Assembly: GCF_000705555.1 (NCBI RefSeq)
Contig: NZ_JMQN01000047.1
Location: 124,001 to 188,000 of the forward strand
Origin: Marinobacterium lacunae
Lineage (GTDB): Bacteria; Pseudomonadota; Gammaproteobacteria; Pseudomonadales; Balneatricaceae
Direction of reading: 5' to 3'
DNA length: 64,000 bases
Shown in pieces: positions 54,972-62,740 of this stretch. Under the pieces are notes generated by a model that was not told where the DNA came from, searched no databases, and saw nothing but the letters and a program-made list of their open reading frames with translations. Position numbers and translations under genes: made by a program. Position 1 is the stretch's first letter. Each line of letters begins with the position of its first letter.

Positions 54972-55985
54972 ATGTATCCCGTAAAGCGAAATTTTCTAGT
55001 CGGGTTCGTAGCAACTCTCCTTCTGTTTCAGGCAGTCAACGCAAGAGCTGCCGAAGTTGATAACCTTTACAGCGCTAAGATCGAGCCTGGCACCCCAGTG
55101 GAGCGGCAGGTCGAAGCGGCTCTGGCGCAGGTGTTGGTCAAGGTCAGTGGAGATCGACACATTATGCAGCGGCCTTCGGTGCAGACACTGCTCGACAACG
55201 CCAGTCTTCTACAGCAGGCGCAAGCAGATGAGGGGCGAATCGGGTTTGATCCGGTTGGGCTTAAAAACCTCATGGCAAGCCTTGAGCTTCCAGTGCTGTC
55301 CGATGATCGTCCTCAACTGTTGGTCTGGCTGGTTCGCGCGGAAGGGGGGCAGGCTGAGCTGGCGGAGCCAGGCGGGGCAATTTTTCGGCAACTATTCGAT
55401 GCCTTGCGGCAGCGAGGTGTGCCCCTTCAGCAGCCGCTTATGGATCTGACTGATCAGTTAGCCTTGTCCCCTCAGGATCTCGTCAATGGAGCTCAAGGGC
55501 CGATTCAGGAGGCTTCTGCGCGCTATCAGGGCGATGCCGTGCTGGTCGGTGTGCAAACCGGTGATGAGCTGAGCTGGACATTATGGTGGGACGGGCGCTC
55601 GATTGCGCAGCGCAGCGCAGCGGATCCGCTCTCGCTGCGTCAGTTTGCCGACCTAACCGCTGATCGAGTGTTGGGCATTGACGTGTCCGGAGGTGCAGGT
55701 GAGGAGTCGCCGGCACTGACGCTGGAGCCTGTTGGGTCCTACCAGCCGGAAGGTGTCGAAATCGAAATAGAGGGAATCGCCTCACCAGCTGCATACCTGG
55801 ATGTGACGGGCTGGCTTCGTCAGCAGTCGGCTGTCAAAAGCGTTTTTACAGCAGGGCAGAGTGGACAGACGCTCAAACTGATTATCCAGATAGATGGCGG
55901 CGCTCAGTCGCTGGACGGTATTCTGGTCGAAAACCCACGGTTGATGCCCTCGGGAGAGCGGCGCTACCGATGGGCAGATCTTTAA
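54972..55985 (+). CDS. DUF2066 exported protein
   Basis: This is a 337-residue protein with a signal peptide ending near residue 27 (FQAVNARAA). A DUF2066 domain follows, with QVEAALAQVLVKVSGD at its start and QLLVWLVRAEGG in the core. Its role is unknown. It lies between divergent purM and the PerM-type transporter gene, an order conserved with hda. The start has only a weak ribosome site. Confidence 0.85.
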   Translation: MYPVKRNFLVGFVATLLLFQAVNARAAEVDNLYSAKIEPGTPVERQVEAALAQVLVKVSGDRHIMQRPSVQTLLDNASLLQQAQADEGRIGFDPVGLKNLMASLELPVLSDDRPQLLVWLVRAEGGQAELAEPGGAIFRQLFDALRQRGVPLQQPLMDLTDQLALSPQDLVNGAQGPIQEASARYQGDAVLVGVQTGDELSWTLWWDGRSIAQRSAADPLSLRQFADLTADRVLGIDVSGGAGEESPALTLEPVGSYQPEGVEIEIEGIASPAAYLDVTGWLRQQSAVKSVFTAGQSGQTLKLIIQIDGGAQSLDGILVENPRLMPSGERRYRWADL

Positions 55986-56005
55986 GGTTCTGAGGAGTTA
56001 CAAGG

Positions 56006-57088
56006 ATGAACGAATCCCAGCGCTGGTTTTTGCTGATTACTCTGGTGATTGCAGGGGGGTTGATATACCTGCTGTCGCCGATACTGTCGCCGTTCTTGGT
56101 AGGAGCGCTATTGGCCTACCTGACCGACCCGGTAGCGGATCGTCTGGAGGCAAAAGGGTTTAATCGAACGCAGTCGGTTGTGACTGTGTTTGTGATCATG
56201 ACGCTTGTGCTGGCGTTGGCGGTGTTGCTGCTCTTGCCGCAGCTGACAGAACAGATTCAGACGATGGTGCGTCAGATCCCGGTAGTGGCAGAGGTGCTGC
56301 ACAGTCGTTTGTTACCTTGGATCGAGCAGAATACCGGGCTGTCTATCAGTCGGCCTGATCTCGATAGCATGCGCCAGTTATTCGCTCAGTATTGGCAGGA
56401 GACAGGTAACGTCGCGGCGAAGCTGATGGGCGGTATCACTCGTTCTGGGGTGGCATTGGCGGGATGGATAGCAAACCTTGTGCTTATTCCGGTCGTGACC
56501 TTTTACCTACTGCGAGACTGGGATGTGATGATGGCCAATATTCAGCATCTCTTGCCGCGCAATCTTGAGCCAAAAGTTACGCTCTGGGCACGTGAGTGTG
56601 ACGAGGTATTGGGGGCATTCGTCAAGGGGCAGCTGTTGGTCATGCTGGCGCTGGGAATTGTGTATGCCGTCGGTTTATGGATTGTCGGGCTTGATCTCGC
56701 GCTGCTGATTGGTATGCTTGCCGGCCTTGCCAGTATCGTTCCCTATATGGGGTTTATAATCGGCATTGTGGTTGCGGCTGTCGCGGCCTATGTCCAATTT
56801 CAGGATCCAACCATTTTGGCCTGGGTTGGTTTGGTGTTTGCGATCGGTCAGATGCTTGAGGGGATGGTGCTGACTCCGCTCTTGGTGGGTGATCGCATCG
56901 GGCTGCACCCCGTTGCGGTGATCTTTGCGATCATGGCAGGTGGCCAGTTGTTCGGGTTCGTCGGTATTTTGCTTGCGCTGCCGGTGGCGGCCGTGATCAT
57001 GGTGCTGTTGCGCCATCTGCATGATGGGTACAAGAAAAGTCGGTTGTACAGCACCGACGAGCCGGAACAAGCCGGTGAAGTAGAGTGA
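56006..57088 (+). CDS. AI-2E family transporter (PerM/UPF0118)
   Basis: This is a 360-residue inner-membrane protein with about eight transmembrane segments in two blocks (about 8-90 and 145-340). The family motif GLASIVPYMGFIIG near residue 232 is present. Members include TqsA, the Na+/H+ antiporters of marine bacilli and PerM; substrates vary. It starts 20 bp after DUF2066 and ends 1 bp before hda, so the three genes form one operon. The substrate cannot be predicted. Confidence 0.9.
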   Translation: MNESQRWFLLITLVIAGGLIYLLSPILSPFLVGALLAYLTDPVADRLEAKGFNRTQSVVTVFVIMTLVLALAVLLLLPQLTEQIQTMVRQIPVVAEVLHSRLLPWIEQNTGLSISRPDLDSMRQLFAQYWQETGNVAAKLMGGITRSGVALAGWIANLVLIPVVTFYLLRDWDVMMANIQHLLPRNLEPKVTLWARECDEVLGAFVKGQLLVMLALGIVYAVGLWIVGLDLALLIGMLAGLASIVPYMGFIIGIVVAAVAAYVQFQDPTILAWVGLVFAIGQMLEGMVLTPLLVGDRIGLHPVAVIFAIMAGGQLFGFVGILLALPVAAVIMVLLRHLHDGYKKSRLYSTDEPEQAGEVE

Positions 57089-57089
57089 G

Positions 57090-57797
57090 ATGACAACGAA
57101 AAAGGCTCCAGTTCAGCTACCCCTTGGAATAGGCCTGCGGGACGACGCTCGTTTTGAGAATTTTGTCAGCGGTCAGAATGGTCTTGCCTGTACCCAGCTT
57201 GAGCAGGCCGCTCGCGGTGAGGGGGAGCAATATATCTATATTTGGGGGCATCAGGGGGTGGGTTGCTCTCACCTGCTGCAGTCCTGCTGTCATGCAGCAG
57301 ACCCGGTTCGTCGCTCGGCAGTCTATCTGCCTCTGGCGGAGCTTGGTCATGCTGGTCCCGAGCTGCTGGATGACCTCGATCAGCTTCAAATGGTCTGTAT
57401 CGACAATGTGGAGCAAGTGGCGGGTCTGCCTCAGTGGGAAGAGGCGCTCTTTCACCTCTTCAATCGCATGCGGGCGATCAACCATGTGCTGATCCTGGCG
57501 TCTGATCGTTCGCCTCGGGCTCTGGGCCTCAAGCTTCCTGACCTGGAGTCGAGACTGAACTGGGGGCTGGTGTTCCAGGTGAAGCCGTTGGATGATGCAA
57601 CCAAGGAGGTGGCGCTGAAGTCCAGAGCGAAAGCCCGGGGGTTGCAACTCTCAGATGAAGTGGTGCGCTATTTGATGCATCACGGAAGTCGCGATATGGC
57701 CAATCTTCTGGTTACGCTCGATCGCCTTGATCGCGAATCGCTTAGCGCCCAAAGGCGTATAACGGTGCCTTTTGTTAAACAGGTGATGGGCTGGTAG
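57090..57797 (+). CDS. hda: DnaA regulatory inactivator Hda
   Basis: Hda, with the DNA-loaded sliding clamp, makes DnaA hydrolyse its bound ATP and so limits replication initiation. The 235-residue AAA+ protein has the clamp-binding N-terminal motif QLPLGI (residues 8-13), a Walker A-like GHQGVGCSHLLQ, and the sensor region LILASDRSPRALGLKLPDLESRLNWG. It lies downstream of DUF2066 and the PerM-type gene, the order known from pseudomonads. Confidence 0.94.
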   Translation: MTTKKAPVQLPLGIGLRDDARFENFVSGQNGLACTQLEQAARGEGEQYIYIWGHQGVGCSHLLQSCCHAADPVRRSAVYLPLAELGHAGPELLDDLDQLQMVCIDNVEQVAGLPQWEEALFHLFNRMRAINHVLILASDRSPRALGLKLPDLESRLNWGLVFQVKPLDDATKEVALKSRAKARGLQLSDEVVRYLMHHGSRDMANLLVTLDRLDRESLSAQRRITVPFVKQVMGW

Positions 57798-57843
57798 TCA
57801 GCCCTCTCTGTCATTCCATCTTCATCAAATACCCATAGCCTGA

Positions 57844-58281
57844 ATGGATCGGCTCGATCTGGATCAGGAATGCTTCTTGGCTATGGATAAACCCTCTGTG
57901 GATATCAGTGTTGTTGAGGGAGGTGTCGGGCGCTACGCTCGCCATCTCAGTGATGTGCGGATGACGCTGGCGCATCGCGTATCTCTGCCGTATAGCCATG
58001 AGTCCGCACTTGTCCGTCACTGGTTCAAGGGGGATGTCGCGGTGCAGTTCGGTCGACTGCTTATCTCCAGTGCCGGTGTAGTGTTGATGGAGCTTGAAAT
58101 TCCTTCGTCTGGGCCATCCGGTTTGTTGTGTGTTGAAGTGCCGACCCCGGCGTGTCTTGAGTTGGTGTTTGATGCCCAGTGGTGCACGCGGCAGCTCTGT
58201 GGTAAGTGGGAGTTACGACTGTATACCCCGGACGCCGAGCGCGTGGCCCGTTATCTTGGTTGGGATGCCCGGTCTGCTTGA
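57844..58281 (+). CDS. Hypothetical protein
   Basis: This is a 145-residue protein that I do not recognise. It has no signal peptide or membrane segment, alternates beta-like stretches (VAVQFGRLLISSAGVVLMEL), and contains two Cys residues about ten apart (FDAQWCTRQLCGKW). The start is uncertain: an in-frame ATG at 57883 with MDKPSVD is equally good, and neither has a clear ribosome site. It lies between hda and a pseudouridine synthase gene in the same direction. Confidence 0.55.
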   Translation: MDRLDLDQECFLAMDKPSVDISVVEGGVGRYARHLSDVRMTLAHRVSLPYSHESALVRHWFKGDVAVQFGRLLISSAGVVLMELEIPSSGPSGLLCVEVPTPACLELVFDAQWCTRQLCGKWELRLYTPDAERVARYLGWDARSA

Positions 58282-58329
58282 ATAGCGCTTGGCTTTGCTC
58301 GACAATCGCTGTTTTTTCGCAATGCCCTC

Positions 58330-59040
58330 ATGCCCATGTATCAACTTATTGCTCAGACCGAGCATTTTATTGTGATTAATAAGTCGCCCGGCGTCAGCGT
58401 GCATCGGGATACCTCCGAGGCTGGTCTGGTGATGCAGGTTGAACGTGACTTGGACCGGAAGCTCTGGCTGGTACATCGTTTGGATCGTATGACATCCGGT
58501 CTGTTGCTGCTGGCGACGTCCGCTGGAGCCTGTGACCGGCTGTCTGGACTGTTTCGTCAGCGCAGCGTGGAAAAGTACTACATCGCCCTGAGTGATAGAA
58601 AGCCAAGCAAGAAGCAGGGGCGTGTGATTGGTGATATGGCCAAATCGAGGCGCAGTGGCTGGCGTCTGATGCGTGCGCGGCATAATCCGGCTGTCACGGA
58701 GTTTTTTAGTTGCTCGGCCGGGGCAGGGCTTCGTCTAATGATCTGTAAGCCTTCTACGGGGCAGACTCACCAGATTAGGGTTGCGTTGAAAAGTGTCGGT
58801 GCTCCGATAGTGGGTGACCCGATCTATCACGAGCGGGTGGAGCCTGCTCCGGATAGAGGGTATCTCCATGCGTGGCAGTTGAAGTTTGATCTGCTGGGTT
58901 GTTGCTATCACTTTGTCGCGGAGCCAAATGTGGGGGTTCTGTTTCAGTCAGATGTGGTCCGCGAAGCGCTGCGCGGGTGGGCAGACCCGTCGGCGTTGCG
59001 CTGGCATTCGGCTGGTCCCGTTGGTTTGGCGACGGTATGA
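58330..59040 (+). CDS. RluA-type RNA pseudouridine synthase
   Basis: This is a 236-residue RluA-family enzyme. It has INKSPGVSVHRD near residue 17, the catalytic motif HRLDRMTSGLLLLA with its Asp near residue 52, and KPSTGQTHQIRVALKSVGAPIVGDPIY. Its short length without an S4 domain fits the TIGR01621-type group. The target uridine in rRNA or tRNA is unknown. A zinc-ribbon protein gene follows 31 bp after the stop. Confidence 0.88.
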   Translation: MPMYQLIAQTEHFIVINKSPGVSVHRDTSEAGLVMQVERDLDRKLWLVHRLDRMTSGLLLLATSAGACDRLSGLFRQRSVEKYYIALSDRKPSKKQGRVIGDMAKSRRSGWRLMRARHNPAVTEFFSCSAGAGLRLMICKPSTGQTHQIRVALKSVGAPIVGDPIYHERVEPAPDRGYLHAWQLKFDLLGCCYHFVAEPNVGVLFQSDVVREALRGWADPSALRWHSAGPVGLATV

Positions 59041-59071
59041 TGCCCTCCGGTTTACTTCAGGGTTAAGTGAA

Positions 59072-59287
59072 ATGAGTGACACTCCAGTCCCCCGGGATTT
59101 CTTTGCGCGCACGCCTGAAGAGCGTGCCATATTTATGCACGAAACCTGGTGCGATAACTGTCAGCAGGTCAATCTGGGCATGATCGAGCCTTTTGAATAT
59201 GAGTTGCATGGCATCGTGTTTATCGAGGGGCGTTGTTGCCGGTGCGGCGAGGCCGTGTTGACCGAACTGACTGAAGATGATTTCTGA
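59072..59287 (+). CDS. Small zinc-ribbon-like protein
   Basis: This is a 71-residue acidic protein with two cysteine pairs, WCDNC and CCRCG, about 30 residues apart. The spacing fits a zinc ribbon. I chose the ATG at 59072 (MSDTPVPRD), after the pseudouridine synthase stop, because the longer frame reads through that gene. It lies between the pseudouridine synthase and tcdA, both RNA-modification genes. The function is unknown. Confidence 0.72.
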   Translation: MSDTPVPRDFFARTPEERAIFMHETWCDNCQQVNLGMIEPFEYELHGIVFIEGRCCRCGEAVLTELTEDDF

Positions 59288-59303
59288 CTCGACGAGGTAG
59301 TCT

Positions 59304-60101
59304 GTGGAAGATCAGGACCAGCGCTTTGGCGGTACGATCCGCCTTTATGGGCGGGAGGCGTATGACCTCTACTGCCGCAGTCATATCGCCGTTGTGGGTG
59401 TTGGCGGTGTTGGTTCATGGGTAGCGGAAGCGCTGGCGCGCTCTGGTGTCGGTGAAGTGACGCTGATCGACTTGGATGATGTGTGTGTGACCAATACCAA
59501 CCGTCAGATTCACGCACTTGCCTCAACGGTGGGGATGTCCAAGGTGGCAGTGATGGCTGAGCGGATGCGTGATATCAATCCGGAATGTCTTGTTCATGAA
59601 GAGGAGGCGTTTGTCAGTCGAGAGAATCTCGATGAGCTGATTCATGAGGGCTTTGACTACGTGATTGACGCCATCGACGCGGTTGGCGTCAAGGCCGCGA
59701 TGATCGCGCATTGTAAGCGTCGAAAGATCCCGATCATTACCGTTGGTGGTGCCGGCGGTCAGGTTGATCCTACCCGGATCTCTATTACCGATCTAAGTCG
59801 TACAGAGCATGATCCCCTGGCGGCCAAGCTTCGTAATTTGCTGCGTCGCCACTATGGCTTCAGCAAAAGTGGCAGGCGGTTTGCGATCGATTGCGTCTAT
59901 TCTACCGAACAGCTGCGTTACCCTCAGCCTGATGGCTCTGTCTGTCAGCAAAAGACGCTTCATGATGGGCAGACCCGGCTCGACTGTGCAGGTGGCTTCG
60001 GTGCTTCAACTTGCGTAACGGCTACGTTTGGTTTTGTTGCCGTATCCCGTGTACTGCAAAAGCTTTATGAGCGGCATCAAAGGGTGGCAGCGGGGGCGTG
60101 A
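59304..60101 (+). CDS. tcdA: tRNA threonylcarbamoyladenosine dehydratase (TcdA/CsdL)
   Basis: This E1-like enzyme cyclises t6A at position 37 of ANN-decoding tRNAs to ct6A, using ATP. The 265-residue protein starts with GTG after a GAGG site. Motifs are RFGGTIRLYG near the N-terminus, the ATP loop VVGVGGVGSWVAEALARSG near residue 30, LIDLDDVCVTNTNRQIHAL and VIDAIDAVGVKAAM. The length is normal. It is followed by a minus-strand tRNA-Gly gene. Confidence 0.93.
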   Translation: MEDQDQRFGGTIRLYGREAYDLYCRSHIAVVGVGGVGSWVAEALARSGVGEVTLIDLDDVCVTNTNRQIHALASTVGMSKVAVMAERMRDINPECLVHEEEAFVSRENLDELIHEGFDYVIDAIDAVGVKAAMIAHCKRRKIPIITVGGAGGQVDPTRISITDLSRTEHDPLAAKLRNLLRRHYGFSKSGRRFAIDCVYSTEQLRYPQPDGSVCQQKTLHDGQTRLDCAGGFGASTCVTATFGFVAVSRVLQKLYERHQRVAAGA

Positions 60102-60111
60102 ATGAATGGCG

Positions 60112-60185
60112 TGGAGCGGGTGATGGGAATCGAACCCACGTTAAGAGCTTGGGAAGCTCCCGTTCTACCATTGAACTACACCCGC
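60112..60185 (-). tRNA. tRNA-Gly (CCC)
   Basis: On the minus strand this is a 74-nt cloverleaf with encoded CCA. The acceptor stem GCGGGTG pairs with CACCCGC. The anticodon loop TTCCCAA gives anticodon CCC, which reads GGG codons. The T-loop is TTCGATT. The sequence closely resembles E. coli glyU-type tRNA. Confidence 0.95.
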
Positions 60186-60262
60186 CTGTAGTCGGCATTT
60201 GAACCGATTAAATCACACTCTCTTTTGTTGCTGCAATGGGGGTGGAAATGTCGGAGATTGAT

Positions 60263-60294
60263 AAAAAACTGCCCGCATAAAGCGGGCAGTTTTG
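60263..60294 (-). terminator. Intrinsic terminator of gltA
   Basis: Perfect arms ACTGCCCGC (60268-60276) and GCGGGCAGT (60282-60290) enclose a 5-nt loop. Six A residues on the left read as a T-run on the minus strand. A shorter T-run on the right could also stop plus-strand read-through. Confidence 0.92.
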
Positions 60295-60304
60295 TGTCTA
60301 TCGA

Positions 60305-61585
60305 TTACTTGCTCGGGTAGTCGCGGAACTTCGGTCCAGTGTAGAGCTGGCGTGGGCGCCCGATCTTGTTCGGGCTGGAGTGGAACTCGTTCCAGTGTGA
60401 GATCCAGCCGATGGTGCGCGACAGTGCGAAGATTACGGTGAACATGCTGGTCGGAATGCCGATTGCCTTCAGGATAATGCCTGAGTAGAAGTCGACGTTG
60501 GGGTAGAGCTTACGCTCTACGAAATATTCGTCTTCCAGGGCGATCTGCTCGAGGCGCTTGGCAATCTTCAGTAGCGGATCGTTTTCGATTCCAAGTTCAG
60601 CCAGAACTTCGTCGCAGGTCTGCTTCATGACCTTGGCGCGCGGGTCGAAGTTGCGATATACGCGGTGACCGAAGCCCATCAGGCGGAACGGATCGTTGGG
60701 GTCCTTCGCGCGCTCAATGAACTCGGGGATGTTCTCTTCGTCGCCGATCTCTTCGAGCATGACGAGTACAGCCTCGTTGGCGCCGCCGTGAGCAGGTCCC
60801 CAGAGGGCTGCGATACCGGCTGCGATACAGGCGAACGGGTTGGCGCCGGAAGAGCCGGCAAGACGTACGGTGGAGGTCGATGCGTTCTGTTCATGATCTG
60901 CGTGCAAAACGAAGATCTTGTCCATGGCGCGTGCCAGGGTGGGGCTTACCTTGTACTCACCGCAGGGCGTTGCGAACATCATGTGCAGGAAGTTTTCTGC
61001 ATAGCTCAGCTCATTGCGCGGATACATAAATGGCTGGCCGATGGAGTACTTGTAACACATAGCTGCCAGGGTTGGCATCTTGGCGATGAGGCGATAGGCA
61101 CAGACTTCGCGGTGGTGCGCGTTGTTGATATCCAGGGAGTCGTGGTAGAACGCCGAGAGTGCGCCTACACATGCCACCATGATGGCCATTGGATGCGCGT
61201 CGCGACGGAAGCCATTGAAGAAGTGGCTCATCTGCTCGTGCACCATGGTGTGGTTAGAGACGATGTTGACGAACTCTTCTTTCTCTTCAGGTGTCGGTAG
61301 CTCACCATTAAGCAGCAAGTAGCAGACTTCCAAATAGTCAGAGTGGTTGGCCAGTTGCTCGATGGGGTAGCCGCCGTGCAGCAGGATGCCTTTGCCGCCG
61401 TCTATATAAGTCAGCTTGGATTCACAAGCCGCTGTTGATACGAACCCGGGGTCATAGGTGAACAGACCTTGTCCGGTCAAAGGGCGGACATCGATAACAT
61501 CCGGTCCTTCTGTTCCGCTATACACTGGAAGTTCAATCGCTCCTTCCAGACCATCGACTGTCAAACGTGCTTTCTTGTCAGCCAT
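60305..61585 (-). CDS. gltA: Citrate synthase
   Basis: This enzyme condenses oxaloacetate and acetyl-CoA to citrate. The 426-residue protein is of the large, NADH-sensitive type II found in Gram-negative bacteria. It has the catalytic His region [25 protein letters not shown] near residue 230, [19 protein letters not shown] with the second His, [15 protein letters not shown] near residue 308, and the catalytic Asp region [10 protein letters not shown]. It diverges from the sdh operon, a common TCA-cycle arrangement. A strong promoter lies about 100 bp upstream. Confidence 0.96.
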   Translation of the reverse strand: MADKKARLTVDGLEGAIELPVYSGTEGPDVIDVRPLTGQGLFTYDPGFVSTAACESKLTYIDGGKGILLHGGYPIEQLANHSDYLEVCYLLLNGELPTPEEKEEFVNIVSNHTMVHEQMSHFFNGFRRDAHPMAIMVACVGALSAFYHDSLDINNAHHREVCAYRLIAKMPTLAAMCYKYSIGQPFMYPRNELSYAENFLHMMFATPCGEYKVSPTLARAMDKIFVLHADHEQNASTSTVRLAGSSGANPFACIAAGIAALWGPAHGGANEAVLVMLEEIGDEENIPEFIERAKDPNDPFRLMGFGHRVYRNFDPRAKVMKQTCDEVLAELGIENDPLLKIAKRLEQIALEDEYFVERKLYPNVDFYSGIILKAIGIPTSMFTVIFALSRTIGWISHWNEFHSSPNKIGRPRQLYTGPKFRDYPSK

Positions 61586-61685
61586 TCGAGGCTCCTATCA
61601 TTCAGTTGTAATAGCTGCGACTTGTTGTCAGTCGCTTGTTTTCGGTGTACAGGATCAGCTGTATCCCCGAATTAAGTGAGCATCC

Positions 61686-61713
61686 ACTATAGTGTTTGAA
61701 GCGTGATTGTCAA
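61686..61713 (-). promoter_or_regulatory. Sigma-70 promoter of gltA
   Basis: On the minus strand TTGACA (61708-61713), a 16-bp spacer and TATAGT (61686-61691) form a near-consensus promoter. The transcript would have a leader of about 95 nt before the gltA ATG at 61585. Confidence 0.85.
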
Positions 61714-61861
61714 TTTAGTCATTGGGTTAATATGCTGCAATGCATCATGAGTAAAATTGCAGTCCAATCAAAGCTGTTTCGCCGTTCGGTTGGTGTACGT
61801 TTTACTTAGTGTTTTGCGCTGTTGGGGTATTGGACATAAGGCTAATGCGGGCGTCCCTTCA

Positions 61862-61890
61862 TTGTGTTCGCGGGGCGAAGTGTCTATACT
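61862..61890 (+). promoter_or_regulatory. Putative sigma-70 promoter of sdhCDA
   Basis: TTGTGT (61862-61867), a 17-bp spacer and TATACT (61885-61890) fit a sigma-70 promoter with a weak -35 box, suggesting a need for an activator or a regulated promoter. Transcription would start close to 61897, where an inverted repeat begins. Confidence 0.6.
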
Positions 61891-61896
61891 CCGGCT

Positions 61897-61940
61897 CCTG
61901 AAATGACTTCTGAAAGCAAAATATATGAGCTCATTTCAGG
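61897..61940 (+). promoter_or_regulatory. Long-loop inverted repeat at the predicted 5' end of sdh mRNA
   Basis: CCTGAAATGA (61897-61906) and TCATTTCAGG (61931-61940) are perfect 10-bp arms with a 24-nt AT-rich loop. They lie at the expected transcript start. A second hairpin, GCCTTG-CAA-CAAGGC (61982-61996), lies 22 bp before the sdhC start. A protein operator or an mRNA leader structure are both possible. Confidence 0.5.
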
Positions 61941-62018
61941 CATCTCGAGGTACTACTCTCTGAGCACTTCCAAGCAACCGAGCCTTGCAACAAGGCCGCA
62001 AGAGTGTGAACTAGAGCC

Positions 62019-62396
62019 GTGAACAAAAAAAGACCTGTAAATCTAGATCTGCGTACTATTAAACAGCCACTACCGGCGATCACTTCAATTCTGCACCGTG
62101 TGTCAGGTGTCGCGCTGTTCTTTGGCGCCATCTTCATGGTGTATGTGTTGGGTTTGTCGCTGGAGTCTCCGCAGGGCTTTGCGCAAGCCCAGGAGATGCT
62201 CCAGGAGTCTTTCCTGGCAAAACTCATAGCATGGGGCCTTGTGTCAGCACTGCTTTATCACTTCTTTGCGGGCGTCAAGCATCTGATTATGGATGCTGGA
62301 TACTGTGAGGAGCTTGAGAGCGGTCAACGTGCGGCCAAAGTCACTTTGATTGTTGCTGTGGCGGCAATCCTTCTGGCAGGGGTATGGATATGGTAA
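62019..62396 (+). CDS. sdhC: Succinate dehydrogenase cytochrome b556 subunit
   Basis: This is one of the two membrane anchors of complex II, binding heme b and ubiquinone. The 125-residue protein has three transmembrane helices, the signature ITSILHRVSGVALFFG near residue 23 (quinone-site Ser and Arg), and the heme-ligand His in HFFAGVKHLIMDAG near residue 88. It starts with GTG; no ATG alternative gives the full family length. The ribosome site is weak. It overlaps sdhD by 13 bp. Confidence 0.95.
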   Translation: MNKKRPVNLDLRTIKQPLPAITSILHRVSGVALFFGAIFMVYVLGLSLESPQGFAQAQEMLQESFLAKLIAWGLVSALLYHFFAGVKHLIMDAGYCEELESGQRAAKVTLIVAVAAILLAGVWIW

Positions 62397-62737
62397 CCAG
62401 TATTACTAGCTTTGGCCGTAGCGGCCTCTACGATTGGATGATGCAGCGTGTTACCGCCGTTATCCTGCTGGCCTACACCGTCTTCATGATCGGTTACCTG
62501 CTGTTCAATCCGGATCTGGATTACAACCAGTGGCGCGGCCTGTTCGACGGCACTTTTATGCGTGTCTTCTCCTTGCTGGCACTGCTGTCCATGGTAGCCC
62601 ACGCCTGGATTGGCCTGTGGTCGGTATCTACCGACTATATTAAGCCGACCGGTGCTCGTTTCGTATTCCAGTCCGTTTGTGGCCTGCTGGCGTTTATTTA
62701 CGTTGTGTGGGGCATCCAGATTCTTTGGGGTATCTAA
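62384..62737 (+). CDS. sdhD: Succinate dehydrogenase membrane anchor subunit
   Basis: This is the second complex II anchor, 117 residues with three transmembrane helices. The conserved start region GRSGLYDWMMQRVTAVILLAY contains the Arg near the quinone site. The heme-ligand His lies in MVAHAWIGLWSVSTDYIKP near residue 68. It overlaps sdhC by 13 bp; an ATG at 62390 is an equally good start. The sdhA start follows 3 bp after the stop. Confidence 0.94.
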   Translation: MDMVTSITSFGRSGLYDWMMQRVTAVILLAYTVFMIGYLLFNPDLDYNQWRGLFDGTFMRVFSLLALLSMVAHAWIGLWSVSTDYIKPTGARFVFQSVCGLLAFIYVVWGIQILWGI

Positions 62738-62740
62738 GAC

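Larger units (their letters stand above)
61586..62018. other. Divergent gltA-sdhC regulatory region
   Basis: This 433-bp gap has no coding frame that I can support. It contains the gltA promoter on the left, the sdh promoter at 61862-61890 and two hairpins in the sdh leader. The middle (about 61715-61860) shows no clear element; a site for a TCA-cycle regulator would be expected here but is not identified. Confidence 0.6.
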
